Positions 10,984 through 22,793 of a stretch of 64,000 nucleotides of DNA are shown piece after piece; position 1 is the first letter of the stretch, and each line of letters starts with the position of its first letter. The DNA comes from Cerrena zonata (lineage: Eukaryota; Basidiomycota; Agaricomycetes; Polyporales; Cerrenaceae): contig JASBNA010000097.1 of NCBI GenBank assembly GCA_038087015.1, positions 51,001-115,000 on the forward strand, in the 5' to 3' direction. Under the pieces are notes generated by a model. That model was not told where the DNA came from. It made no database searches and was given only the letters and a program-made list of their open reading frames with translations. The translations under genes and the position numbers were made by a program.

Positions 10984-12705
10984 TTATTAGAAGCCTGCTT
11001 CTTTCCTTTCTGTATCTTTTTGATCTCCCGTTTAACCCTCTCAACAACAAATTGTGCATTGCCCTCTGACTGCCCATAGTCCTTGATGTATTTCTCCTTT
11101 GTAAACTCTTGCAGTTCATTGATATTAAAAAGGTCTTCTTCAACCAATGCCTCACCTAAGGCCTTGAGAGCTTGTGCACAGCGGGGGTTTGTTTCACCAA
11201 GTGCACTCATAAAACTGTCAGTTTCAGGATAAGAACTGAAACCTAGGTCTGAAGAGGCAGGTGAGCTTGGGGCATGAGCTTTGGAGTGCACAGGAGTAGT
11301 AGGAGCAGAGGTTGGGGCTGTAGAAAAGGATGTCATATGATTGTTGCCAAACATCTGACCAACTTGAGCACCAAGAAAAAGGTCAGTTCCAGATGGCATA
11401 CTAGCTGGAACTGATGCAGCTGGGGTAGCTGGAGTAGCCTGAATAGATGCACCAGATGTAGGGGTATGGAAGAGAGGGAAAAGAGCAGTCTAGGGAGGAT
11501 GTTTCATTGTAACCCCTGGGACACCAGAAACCTGGCAATAATATAATCAGCTAAGTTATACAAAGACACAGATAAGAAAACAATACTACTGCAGCAGCCT
11601 AGGCTTTGATTTGACCAAATGTAACTTGGACATGGTCACCTGAGTGACTGATCCTGCAAGGAATGGGACCACATCGCTGGCATTTGGATAACTGGGTAGT
11701 TAGTTGAGCAGCAATCTTCATCTCCTGATCCATTACAGTTACCCCATCCTCATCACCATCATCTTCTGACTTATCAAGGTCAATAAGCTTAGGCTTTTCC
11801 TTGACCCTGTTGCTAGCTATAGTATTGCTGCTAGACTTACTCTTCTTATTCTTTAAACTGTGCATATACTAATTATCCAGTTAGTATAAACTATTCAATA
11901 TGACCAATCTATCAAATTACTCACATTTACAGGAACAAGGATTGTGACAGGAACACTGTCTTTCTTCTTCTTCTCAGTCTTAGTCACATCTTCAATGCGG
12001 CCCTGCCAGTCATCATCAGTTGCAAATGACATGGCTGGCACTGACTTGGATGATGCATTACCAAGTTTATAGGTAAGGTCAGGCTGGAGCCTATAACCAG
12101 TGCAACCAATGATCTCCCGAATACTAGCCAGAACCTCCACAAAGGGAGTATCCAGCTTAGCAGTATGACGCTGATTGGCACCATCAATACAAGGGACAAT
12201 AAAGACAATTTCTATAGTAGAAGTTAGATATAAAAAGACATCACAATTTAGACAATATACTGCCTTCAGTCTCACTGACTGTCTTTGCCTTCTTGGCAAG
12301 GGGAAGCTTAATAGAAAGCTTATGAGCTCGCTTAGGTGTAGCAATACTGGCAACACCAGTAACACCAGCTTCAAGCTCAAGGTCAGTCTGAGTATCTGAC
12401 AGACTGCCAAGGCCTAGAGAGTCAGTCTAGCAATGATGTCAATAACTAAATATAACTATTAGATAAGAGCTGATCTCATCAGGATGATCATCATCCTCTG
12501 CATTATCTGCATCTATCACTGACATCTGCTGGACATTGGTCTGATCAGAAGATCCAGCAGAATTAGGGTTCAGATCTGCCAGCAAAACCAGACAAATCAG
12601 TCAAAAACTGCCTAGTATGGGATATAACAGAACCAGATACTTACCTTCATTCCTCTTGGTGAGCTTAGCCTTCTTCTTAGCAGATTTACTACGATTGTCA
12701 CCCAT
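10980..12705 (-). pseudogene. Uncharacterised multi-exon gene (gene Y), lightly decayed
   Basis: The start codon is at 12705-12703, giving a basic N-terminus (MGDNRSKSAKKKAKLTKR). Exon 1 (12645-12705) is followed by an acidic exon near 12460-12590. The third exon contains RAHKLSIKLPLAKKAK (about 12270-12325). The fourth (11942-12210) contains FIVPCID, TPFVEVLASIREIIGCTGYR, FATDDDWQGRIEDV and a KTEKKKK run. An exon at 11600-11865 has the pair CQRCGPIPC. The last exon (to 10980) is Pro/Thr/Ser-rich and ends in a helical segment (ALGEALVEEDLFNINELQEF) and a basic tail. Candidate stops lie in the exon joined near 11599 (TAG where Trp is expected) and near 11490. I recall the domain layout from unnamed Agaricomycete proteins, sometimes transposon-linked; the function is unknown. 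It is convergent with gene X. Confidence 0.6.
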
Positions 12706-13640
12706 TGTGTACAGTGGATATGATGGGAGAGGACAAGAATGGTAAAAGGAGGGAGAGATGGAATTCGGTCAATGTTGGATAATCTTCAATAGATTATTGA
12801 TTGTTTTTTGGTACAGGCGGGTAGATATAGTATCAGAGGTGGTCATCCTAGAATAGCAAGGCAAACGGATCAGAAATGAAAGAGCTGTAGTGGTCCTAAG
12901 GGAAGGAGGAGTGCAGACAGGTTTAGTGATCAACCTTCACAAAACACAACGCTCTGGGTATCTGCAGGTAGCCCTAAGTGACACAATTTCAAATATATCT
13001 CGCGCATATGAATCGCTTTAGAATTGACCAAGAAATAGCGGTCCTAGTGTGCCACCCTCACTCTCGATTTCAAATAGGTGCCCACGTCAAACCTGTACCA
13101 ATTTCGCTATTCTTTTTTCAAGCAGGTAGCCATAGCGTAGAAGGATTCAAGTATAAAATTTTATTGTCTAACTACTTGTATTTACAGAGATACAGCAGTC
13201 CTAAGATTTCGCCCAAAAAAGGCCTTGCGCGTCGAAAACGCGCCCATGCCTTATGTTCCGCAAACAGCTGTAAGTATATACTCATAGACAATATTTTCTC
13301 AGATAATTGTGAACCTATATATGATAAAGTAGGACTCATCTATGCTATTGCAGTAAAAGTAAGTATTCTAGTTATATTCTTTTAGAGCTTGTATACTGAT
13401 ATAAGCTTTGAATACCTTGCTTAGGCTTACTCATCTCCACAAAATAAGAAGAAATATTATAATTGATAGTGCTTGATATATAAGTCTGGTAGTTACCTAC
13501 TTATATCATATTTTATCATTCTAAAGAGATATAGAAGGTACAATCAATTCCCTTCTGATATCTTAATCTTTTCTGACCTTTTTTAGTTTGTTGATAAGTT
13601 TATTGATAAGCTAAGCTTGCTCAGAAAGTAGGTAAACTCA
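12706..13640. other. Intergenic, upstream of gene Y
   Basis: No gene is supported. An open frame at 12978-13385 (+) has no recognisable domain. The sequence GGTCCTAGTG at 13040-13049 resembles a right end of a CACTA-type element, but no left partner was found. A short CpG-rich patch (GCGCGTCGAAAACGCGCCC, 13229-13247) is palindromic around its centre. The 5' control region of gene Y would lie at its left edge. Confidence 0.35.
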
Positions 13641-13859
13641 TAGAGCAATAAAAGTTTGATTGTCTCAAACTCAGTGAAGCTGAGTAAAACAGGGTATCTC
13701 TTCTTTATTGTCTTTTCTCTTGTGCAGATTGAGAACAATAAGCCTTTTCATCTAAGACTGAGTTATATCTTTACAATATTATTCCTGCTCTGAAATATTT
13801 TTAGACTTTGATCAGCTTTAGCAAAAAAAGCAAGATATTTCTATTTCATTGTTGCTCTT

Positions 13860-14667
13860 CAGGTAGGCCTTGATAAGATAGCAGAGTATTATGATTTGAC
13901 AGGTAACCCTGATACATATATAGCATCAATTTGTATATTATTACCACTCTTTTTACTTAATAATGCATCTGACACTCAGTTGTAATGCCAGTTCTTTGGT
14001 TAGAGATGAAAGATGCTCATTTCTAATAACACTAGTCTGCTTATCTACAGAAAGAAGCTTGTATCTTAATAAAATCTATTATAATTATTTTTCTATTAAA
14101 AAACAGATGAAATATCTTGACCTCTCTTTTCTCTAATATACAAAGTATAGTAGTCTGAGCCTTTTTATTATAGATACACTTATATTGATAGCATATAAGT
14201 GACCAACCAAGAAGGCCAAGTTATTACATGAGATATGTGATAATAATAAGTCTAAAGATGAAAGATATATTTTGTATTTCAATGCACTCAAGCTATAGCT
14301 TGAAGGGTATTTCTACCTAAAGGTATGCCTGTGGCTTACTAGTGAGATGTGAGTCATCTAAATATCATCTTTAAGGACTTTTTCTAATTTTTTTTTTTTG
14401 CTTTTTCTTAGTTAAATACAAACCAATATATAGTGTAAGCTACTATTGCAAAAAACTGTCTTTCTATAATGGTATCCTCAGTCTCAAGTAAACATACCTT
14501 TTTTTAAGATAGGATTATTATTAGCAAATGATGATTATATTTTAAGAGCAATATTGTAGTTTCTTTTGTCTATAGCTACTATCTGGGCACAACTAGTGTA
14601 GATATTCTCAGAGGTAAGAAGGTCACCAAAGGAATTGTGTTTTGCCAGCATTGGCCTATTTCCCAAG
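13860..14667 (+). pseudogene. hAT transposase remnant, copy 1
   Basis: A heavily decayed hAT-type transposase C-terminus. Visible blocks are DKIAEYYDLTGNPDTYIAS (about 13870-13930), corresponding to the YY-x(5-8)-Y/A block upstream of the dimerisation domain, and IAKNCLSIMVSSVSS (about 14435-14480), corresponding to the conserved ARxxLSIxxSSxxSER motif of the hAT dimerisation domain. Between them is a short intron-like stretch ending CTTTTTCTTAG. Stops and frame breaks are frequent. The block 14160-14667 is homologous, in opposite orientation, to the relic at 24.8-25.3 kb. Homology stops at TTTCCCAAG, where a truncated miniature element begins. Confidence 0.6.
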
Positions 14668-14984
14668 TAAAATTCTCTATTGCTAAACAAACTAGTCCAT
14701 TAGTCTATAAATCAACTCATTAACTTGTCAACTTATTTACTAACAGTCTAATATAGCTATAAGTCAACTAGTAAGTAGGTCAATAGGCCTGTAGGTTAAG
14801 TGGTAGAAGTTTTCATGAGACCAAAGATTCTAAATTCTCTCATCTTTTTTAATTGTGAAAGATTTTACAACTATTCCAAATTTTTTTTGATTTTTTAGAG
14901 TGCAAAGTCTTATAAAAAAGCTGGGATTTTTTCTAAAATCTTTCTTGCTCTTTTATGCCTAAAAATTCTATATTATACCCAGTG
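14668..14984. mobile_element. CACTGGG miniature element, family B, left part missing
   Basis: The right portion of the family whose full copies start CACTGGGTATAATACAG. It contains the repeated CTAATATAGCTATAAGTCAA block and the right terminus TATTATACCCAGTG (ends 14984). The left terminus is missing; the sequence starts abruptly at the end of the hAT remnant. No target duplication can be tested. Confidence 0.7.
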
Positions 14985-15479
14985 AAGGGAAAGAAAGATG
15001 GAAAGGGAGGGCCAGTCCTCTTTGCTCCTGCTCTTCCAGCTCAACTTTTAGAGGATAGGAAAAAGGTTGACATTTGAAAGCTTATTGGAAAAGATTTGAG
15101 TGAGGAATGGCTGGCAATAATCTGATTTATAGCAGATCTCTCTGATATGCCTAGAATAAAATAAAAGATGAGTCCACACCTTGGAGGCAGGTATGCAGTG
15201 AATGTCATATTTGTTACACTTTCTGAGATACGAAGGTATCATTTTAGAGCTATAAAATTTCTAAAAAATAAATTATCAAAATGAAAATATTTCTCAAGTT
15301 TTTATAATACTGAAAAGAATAGAGAAATACAAAGTAATATGCTGTATAAGATATTAAAATTTGATACCAATTTAGCAATGTGAAAGAAATCCTGCATTTT
15401 TATCAAAGAAATATAAAAGACAAAATGTTTTGAAAATATAACTTTTTACAAACCAGAAAAAAGTAAGCAAAACTTAAAA

Positions 15480-15630
15480 TCTTTATAGAATCTTGGCTAT
15501 CATAAAAAGTTAACAAGATTTTGAATTTTATTTTATTTTTTTGAGTAGAAAAGTTACTTGAAAATCATTACATTTTATGATTGATTTTTCATCTTTTTAT
15601 TAGGCCTAGAATCTGGTTTTTGACCCAGTA
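15480..15630. mobile_element. Family C miniature element, right end only
   Basis: The sequence matches, in reverse complement, the terminus of complete family C copies (CACTGGGCCGGAAACC, then a TAGGCCTAATAAAAAGGTGA block and an AAAATAAAATAAAATTCA block). The end reads GACCCAGTA with one changed base. No left end was found, so this is a truncated copy; its left limit is approximate. Confidence 0.6.
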
Positions 15631-16980
15631 TTTAAGGGGTAAGAAATTAGGGTCCTTTTCCTAATTTGGTGCTAACTTGACTTCTTCAGAGTTTGGTAGA
15701 AGCTGTGATTGTATGTGATATAATTATCTCCTATTTCTCAATATTTGATGTTGGTTTCAGCTATCAGAGCTAGTATACTGGCTATACTAACAGAGATTGC
15801 CAACTTGGTATTGGCAGCATAGCATTTTTTTTGGTCATATGTAATATATGTAGACTCTTTTCTTGAATAAAGTTCACATAGTGAAATTGGCCAGAAGCTT
15901 GAGATGCTTTAGGAAGCAGGTGAGAAATTTTGCTAACTTTGGTCTGTGTACTAAAAGCTACCATTATCATGTCTGTCCTGATTGTATTAGATACCTCAGT
16001 AGATATGGGAGTATTGGAAGATTGATCATGGAGATCTGGGATTACAATTATTTGATATTGATCCAAGTCACTGTCAATCCATTTTATTAAGACTCAGGCA
16101 TTGAATTTAGAGTTTTGCTTAGCAAATCATTGCCTCATTAGTTATAGGCTTGTATATAAACCTCAGGGCAGATAACATTTTTATCTCAGCAACACTTATC
16201 ATGCTTAGTAGGCAGCAACATCTGAATGCTAGCTTTAATGCTCTTTCATCTGTTTCTGAGCTCTACAGTCTTTTTTATTCTTTTGACTTGATCGATCTTC
16301 CTCACTGGAAGATTTTTGAGGTCAAATTTTTTTATTGCAATATAGTATTGTAGACTTATCCTTATCATCTCTAACTCTATGGCTCTTTTCTAGATGGAAG
16401 GCACCTCAAGCTAGGGAATTATATCCAGATGAAGGTGGCAAATATTTCTATCTGGAACTTCATTACCGATCCTACAAAATATGTCATTGAGGGATGGATT
16501 GTGGGATATCACTACATTCATGTGGTAGTTGCTGAGTTGATAGTGCTAGGAAAGTTCAAAAGGGAACTTCAATTGGTATTTTTAGGGATACATTGAACTC
16601 AGTTGGACTTCACCTATAGTGTCTCCTTCTTCTTTTTATATGACAACCTCACATTTTGGACCTACTTACCCACTGCTGACATTGGCATCAGAACATAAGC
16701 CATTCTAGGTATTGATAAAAAGGTGAAGAATTGGGATTCAAAATATCAAATGGTTGACCAAATGCTCATTGATCTTCAATCAACATCTGTTGGTTAAGTC
16801 CTTCTGCATGACCCTCATTCCACTTGCTTGATAAGTTTGCTTTATATTTTGCTTGAGACATCTAATTTATTCACAAGCAGTGCCTTCCCTCAATCACTCA
16901 GGTCACCTTTCGTCTTCATTATGAAGGAGATTGCAGATTAATGTGAGAAGGAAGTTTGAGGAATGTTTAGGTTGTGGTTC
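15631..16980. other. Unassigned AT-rich sequence
   Basis: No gene is supported. Short open frames at 15782-16066 (-), 15863-16090 (+) and 16150-16353 (+) overlap each other and show no domain. A stretch near 16400-16470 (+) reads YPDEGGKYFYLELHYRSYK and could be a relic of a coding region, but I do not recognise it. Confidence 0.3.
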
Positions 16981-17145
16981 CACTAGGTATTAGCCCAGAT
17001 TTTATGACCCTAAAAAGTCAGGTAAGATTTTGATAAGATTCAGCTAAATATTATCATTTTTTGCCTCTAAAAATTCAGAAAGAATTCAGAATAGTTCTAA
17101 AATCTTCTCTACCTAAAAAACAAATCAAAATTGTTAGTTTTCTCT
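16981..17145. mobile_element. Family D miniature element, left end only
   Basis: The sequence begins CACTAGGTATTAGCC and then matches the left terminus of the complete family D copy at 47401 (the ATTTTATGA, TAAAAAGT and TTTTGATAAGATTCAGC blocks). No matching right end was found downstream before similarity fades, so it is a truncated or internally rearranged copy; its right limit is approximate. Confidence 0.5.
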
Positions 17146-19149
17146 AGCATTTTCAGCTCTATAAATGACTGAATTCTCTCTATATTTTCCACATTTGAAA
17201 AATATATTAAAATTGTAAAGCAAAAGTCAGAATTCTGTTTTTTTTTTATATTCAAGCTATTCTATTAAATTTCTGAGAGTTCATAAGAATTTTAGATGCA
17301 CAAAATATCTAAAAGAAACTAAATCTTTCTCACAATTATATAGAGCTAAATATCTTAACTTTTTTGTTACCTTTTTAGCCCTCAAAAATCAAATTTAAAT
17401 TCAATCTTTTCAGACTACTATATCTTTGAATATTTTTTATATTTTCTGTATCAGAATATTCAATAAAAATTCAGTATTTTTGTATACAATCTTTTCAAAT
17501 TTTGATGGTACTCATAATTTTGAATATTTTGTTCTCTAAACTGACTGACTAACTGACTCACAGGCTCATTCACTCTCCCTAATTGGCTCACTAACTGGAT
17601 AGTGTTGGATTAGCAATAGGACTGACTAATATCAAACTAACAATATAGCTCAAACTTCTACAAATGCAAGCCTTATATTAAAATATAGAATAAGATATTA
17701 CAATACAATCTAAGTCCATAAACTAGCTTGCAGAGAAATGGAGAGAGAAAGAAAAAAAGTATATCATATAAAAGTGTTGAGGACAAGGTGGGAAATATCA
17801 CAGTAGTTGGAGAGGGGACATATAACATTGTGTGATAAGCAAGGCATCTGCTACAAGGAAGTGATGAAAACTCATTAATAAGTACCATCATCTCTAATGA
17901 TAGCATCTGGATAAAGTACAATATCAGAATTAGTAATGCCCCAAAACTGATTACAGAGCAAATTAACTTCAGGATTGCCTACCTAATTTCTCTTGGGTGT
18001 ACCTGCTGAATGCCTGAGAACTAGTTATAGTGCTCTTGCATTACCGCATGATGTTAAGACATAGCGCCAATATGTCCAATTGGATCAGGAACATGAGAGA
18101 ATCCAAGTCAGGGATCATTCAAGATGAAGATGGTACCAATCCAAGAGAGAGGGCTTCAGAAAGTGCCCAATAGCAAGGCTACAAGTAGTGGCATATTGTG
18201 TGAAGACAGAGCTACAAGGTGAAAAGTGAGGAGAGGGTTACAATAGATCTGGCATGAGACAACAAACATGCAAATAATTAGCACTAATAAATAATAATAA
18301 AAAAGGGACATGTCGGTCATTTCCTACAATGTTCATCCACTTTATTGGGTGGGAACATGACACCATATGTCCCTTATATGCAGTGCCCAGATCAGAAAGA
18401 ATCAATATGTGCTTGAGAGAGAGAGAGCAGTTACAAGAAAATAAAAAGTGGGAATAGTTAGAAGGGCTATGTTAGGCTGGAGGCAGAAAAACAGAGTTCT
18501 GCTTACCTTAAGGGAAAACAGTCTTCACCTATCCTCTATGCCCACCTTGCCACTAAGCATGACATATACATCAATATCCACAACTCAAGGCAGAACATAG
18601 TGAAAGTCAAGTGCAAGATCACTATGACAAATAGAATGATGAAGAAAATGATACTGAGTTGCTCCATGCTGGGAGATGACAAGATAATGCATAGTTAATC
18701 TAGTCATGTTGAGCAGACCACTAAGATTACTGCTGTTGGAAAGATAACAGCTGAGAGACATGGTTAAGGGATAACTACAAGTTCAACCCAGAAGTCGAGG
18801 TCAGAGAAATTGCATTGTTGGTATAGGATCATATTGAAATATAGCGATACTCACTGTTATAGACAACTGATGACAGTCAATATATGATGGCCAGCAATAT
18901 GAGCAACAACAAAGTGGGAGGGAGGAAAAGGCATGTGATTTTTATCTGCATTAAGTGCTATTTATTGCAATTAGATTTTAAAAAAATAGCCATATATAGA
19001 AAGGTAAATAAAAGAATATCACTAGATTACCACAAAACCACAACTAGCATACCAAGATAGTCAGAAACTGATAGGATACAAATGAATATTAGAAGAGTGA
19101 AAATATTAATAAATATAAATAGAGATAGAAGTCAAAGTTTAATCAGTTG
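17146..19149. other. Unassigned AT-rich sequence
   Basis: No coding region with recognisable content was found. The open frame at 17673-17921 (-) is short and featureless. The part from about 18000 to 19000 is less AT-biased than its left flank and may be old coding or intronic sequence upstream or downstream of a lost gene; nothing specific is visible. Confidence 0.3.
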
Positions 19150-20760
19150 TTGTATATGTCTTAACTAATGCATCTTTCTCAAAGCATCCATAGTCAGTCT
19201 ATTGTGAGGGTGTACATCTAGCAATTGAGTTATCACTTCCCTCACTATTGTATATGCATCAGTATCAATCTGTTATGGTTACAAGTATGACACTTACCAT
19301 CAATGCTCACATTCTTTGGGAGAGAGCTGAGACAAATTGCATACCTGATGCCACCTGTCTTTTCTCTGAATGGCCTTGTTCCTGTGAGCCTATATACCAC
19401 CACTATTAATGTTAATTATAGAGCACAAAATATGTATCTACATGTTGAAAATCACACGGTCAAGACTCTAACTATCAACTGGGAGACTGTATTGTTCTCC
19501 CTCATACTGGACCTCTGGAGCTATGAACTGTGGGATTCCAACAAGTGACTGCTGTAGTCTATGTTAGTATCAACATCATATAACAGTACACAATTAATGA
19601 CTCACACCAGCTGATTCATCTGTTATGAGTTTTGCTAGTCTGAAGTCACATATCTTGGTGATGAGCAGAATGAGCAAGAAAATGAGAATGTTCTGGGGAT
19701 GTTTACCTAATCAGTAATAGCCCTGGGTACAATTAAAGTTCAAATAGGCCAGATATACACTTGACTTTATATTGCAATGCATGATCTTTTTATCATGTAA
19801 ATATTTGAGGGCACAGATGATATTATTTGTCACTGATCTCAATATATTCTCTGCTATAACAGGCAAATTGATCAAAATCTAATAGACAAATTAGTATGAT
19901 AGATACTCACCAATAATCTTGTGTTCCCTTATGAAGCTCTTCAAGTCACTATGAGCTGCCTTCTTCATCACCAAGCCTAGAAAGCAATAGTCAGTAAAGC
20001 TCATTAGCTTGAGATCCAACAGGAGGCTTACATATTTCCCAGGGTTTCTAGAACACATCAAACATAGAAACAATATTTAGCCGAAGACAGCCTATTAGAC
20101 AACTTCCAGAATGCACTATGACCATTAGACTTATGTGAACCAACATCGCAGTCATCCTACACTCACATATGATATATGCATTATCCTCAATGAGCAATAT
20201 GTCCTTCATCTTGATCATCTTTATGGCGAAGTGAAAGCCTATTGCTCAGTGGTGACAGATTCTTACAGTACCAAAACCCCCTTGACCGAAAACTAATAGT
20301 TAGTGGAAGCACAACAAATACAGAGTGCTCAAAACTTACTTTTTCCCAATATCATATTGCAAATAGAGCTAAGACAAAGGTCAGTATATGTGGAAAGTCA
20401 AAATAGACAAATAGACATGCTGAGTTGAAAACATATTGAGTAAACTTGCACTCTACAAGTAGGTGAGTAACATATCTAACACTAGTCCCCCAGAGAGCTC
20501 ACCCATTGAACCATTTGGCCTCCCTGTTCCAAATGTAATGAGGTCTCCATTTTTCAGTATGTAAGCAGTGTTTGTGATGATCAATTGATTATTGATCTTC
20601 TCAAATAGTTCAGCATTGATATGTAAGGACAGTCATTTGTGGTTACTTATAAATTTTCCACTGAGAGTTTTGTTATCTATAAGATAGATAGCATAGGACC
20701 TATCTGCCTTCTTTCTTGAGTGGATGCCAATGTGAATGGTATCTATAATGCATGAGTATA
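19150..20760 (-). pseudogene. FHA-domain protein kinase (Chk2/Rad53-like) pseudogene
   Basis: Reading the minus strand from about 20740 down, an FHA-like segment appears first (IDNKTLSGKFISN, about 20670, then ILKNGDLITFG, about 20530). Kinase subdomains follow in order: glycine loop GGFGTVRICHH (about 20285-20250), the VAIK-lysine as FAIKMIKMK (about 20225), LVMKKAAHSDLKSFIREHK (about 19970-19915), and ALKYLHDKKIMHCNIK (about 19812-19765), where HRD is replaced by HCN. Then come ITKICDFRLAKLI (about 19655-19620), with DFG changed to DFR, VGIPQFIAPEVQYE (about 19545-19500), and LLDVHPHNRLTMDAL (about 19215-19170). The order FHA then kinase matches checkpoint kinases of the Chk2/Rad53/Cds1 type. 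In-frame stops and loss of the catalytic Asp and the DFG Gly show it is dead. Exon limits are approximate. Confidence 0.65.
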
Positions 20761-21603
20761 TTCATCAAACAAGAGGAATGTAGGGCACCTACCTACATAG
20801 CCATGTATGATAACCACAGTGCATCTCAAGGGGCTGTGACTAACAGTACATAGCATGGTTAATGGTATAGGAATATCAAACTTCTCAACTGAGTACTCAG
20901 TGCTCTTTAGTCTGCTGATAAGTAATCTAGTAGTGTGGGGAGATAGAATTAGAGTGGCGATAACAGACATCATCAAACAAGAGCAAGGACAAGGACAAGG
21001 GGCATACTGGAGCTGTACAACCTACCACTGTGAATTATATAGAGCTAGTGAGTGGCGAGATTGTCAAAGAGTCAATTGTCTGACACATCAGCCAGACAGG
21101 TCAAAGGAAAGAGTGACAAAGTACACCATTGAAAATATGAGATATTAAGCACAAGCTGTAAACCAAATGGGAACCTATTCAGAGAAGTTAGTATGAAACT
21201 ATCAATATTTGAGGTTATGAACCATCATCCAAGCCTCAAGTTTCATTGAGCAGACCAGAAGTCTCAACAGAATAGAGTCTATTCATTGCCAACTACTCTG
21301 ATTAGTCAGAGACTTCATCTGCACATGACTTGCAGCCAGAGACATGAATCTGAGATCCTAACAGTATTGTGACAGTCTGAAAGAGAGTATCGACATATGA
21401 TTGATGCATTCCCTGTGTGAAAGAGAATACTAACATGAGATTGATACACTCACTATGTAAAAAGTTCATTTTGGACCTGGTCAATTGTCCCAGTCAAAAA
21501 GAGTGACAAACTAGCACAAGATATGAGATTTCAAACTGACAACCTAATGCAAACAATGTATCCAAAGAAGTCAGTATCAAAATATTGATATCTGAGGTCA
21601 TAA
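20761..21603. other. Unassigned sequence upstream of the kinase relic
   Basis: No separate gene is supported. Overlapping open frames on both strands (20743-20976 minus, 20855-21148 plus) mirror each other. The minus-strand sequence may include the N-terminal part of the FHA domain of the kinase relic, but no motif is clear enough to claim. Two related blocks around 21410 and 21480 repeat the phrase TGTGAAAGAGA/CATTTTGGACC loosely. Confidence 0.3.
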
Positions 21604-22035
21604 TATTAGGTATAATACAGAATCTTGAAGCATAAAAGAGCAAGGAAAGATTTTAGAAAAAATCTCAGCTTTTTTTACTAAACTCTGCACTCTAAAAAAA
21701 TAAAAAAGATTCAGAATAGTTGTAAAGTATTTTGCAGCTAAAGAGAATAAAAAGATTCAGAGTTTTTGATATCATAAAATTCTCTGTCACTGAACAAACT
21801 AGTCTATCAGCTTATAAATCAACTTGTTAGCTTGTCAACTTACTTACTAACAGTCTAATATAGCTATAAATCAACTAGTAAGTAGGTTAATAGGTCTGTA
21901 GATTAAGTGATAGAAGTTTTTATGAGACCAAAGATTCAGAATCCTTTCATCTTTTTTAACTGCAAAAGATTTCACATTTTTTCTAAAATCTTTCCTTGCT
22001 CTTTTATGCCTAAAAATTCTGCATTATACCCAGTG
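21604..22035. mobile_element. CACTGGG miniature element, family B, with internal deletion
   Basis: The left end TATTAGGTATAATACAG is a mutated CACTGGGTATAATACAG, and the right end is GCATTATACCCAGTG. The interior matches other family B copies but lacks the segment between GATTTCACA and TTTTTTCTAAAATC (near 21975). The flanking triplets differ (TAA and AGC), so no target duplication is visible; either the ends have mutated or the copy is a recombinant. Confidence 0.75.
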
Positions 22036-22059
22036 AGCCTGGTCATGTATTGCCAGTGC

Positions 22060-22494
22060 TGTTACAGACCATACTCTGCCGCCCAGTCAGACCTTAGGTT
22101 AGGGTTACAATTCAGGGATTCCCCTTTGCTTCTATTGCCTTGTGACAAGTACGCTTCCATTTGCCTTTATCTTTTTGTAGTTATAGTGCTTCCCACATAT
22201 GCCTACCATCGCCAAAGCTTCTGAGCTTCCTCCATCCTATTATTAGTTTAGCTTCTGCTTCTCATCTTCTGCCGTCTTCTGCCGTTCCATCTGCCTTCCA
22301 TATCTATAGTTAGCATACACTGCCTTAGTACATGGACTATCTTAGCTAGTATAAGTAGTCGCCCTTTGTACAGGTCAAGCCAAGCTTGATCTACCCATCG
22401 CTACCGGTCTATACATCTCATAATGCTACCTTGTCTTATGTAGTCTTGGCTCTACTTGGGTACTCATAAGTTATAACCAGGGTCGGTTGTAACA
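22060..22494. mobile_element. Possible solo LTR
   Basis: A 435-bp block starts TGTTACAGACC and ends GGTTGTAACA, giving a TG...CA structure with 7-bp terminal inverted repeats (TGTTACA/TGTAACA). Its base composition is more balanced than the surrounding DNA, and a TATA-like TAGTATAAGTAG lies near 22340. The flanks (CAGTGC and CTACAG) show no 5-bp duplication, so it may instead be a fragment of a longer element. Confidence 0.4.
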
Positions 22495-22793
22495 CTACAG
22501 GATCCCCAGTTGAATTTCTAGCCAGGCATGAGAAACAATGTCTTTCTTAATTTTGAACTGTTGGAGATGGCTGCATTTGGGCTGGCACTTTGGCTGATCA
22601 CTTTCACATACTATGCACCTTTGCAATTGGCTTTGGCTGAGAGAGAGCAACTTGTACCTTTAATGCCTGCCTAGCAGTAGCTTAAGGATGTTTGTTGGAC
22701 TTGGACTCTTCTTGAAGGCTAGAGCCTGCAGCCAACACAGACTGAGGGAAATAAGGACATTTGTTGAACTTGATCCCAGCCTGCACTGAGTAT

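Noticed and set aside
13036..13049. GCGGTCCTAGTG as a right end of a CACTA-type element
   Set aside because: No left end or target duplication could be found.
12978..13385. 135-codon + strand open frame
   Set aside because: No recognisable domain, no homologue in the window and composition typical of flanking DNA.
14385..14410. Poly-T run as a retrotransposon tail
   Set aside because: It lies inside an intron-like stretch of the hAT remnant with a good acceptor after it, and no LINE coding sequence is nearby.
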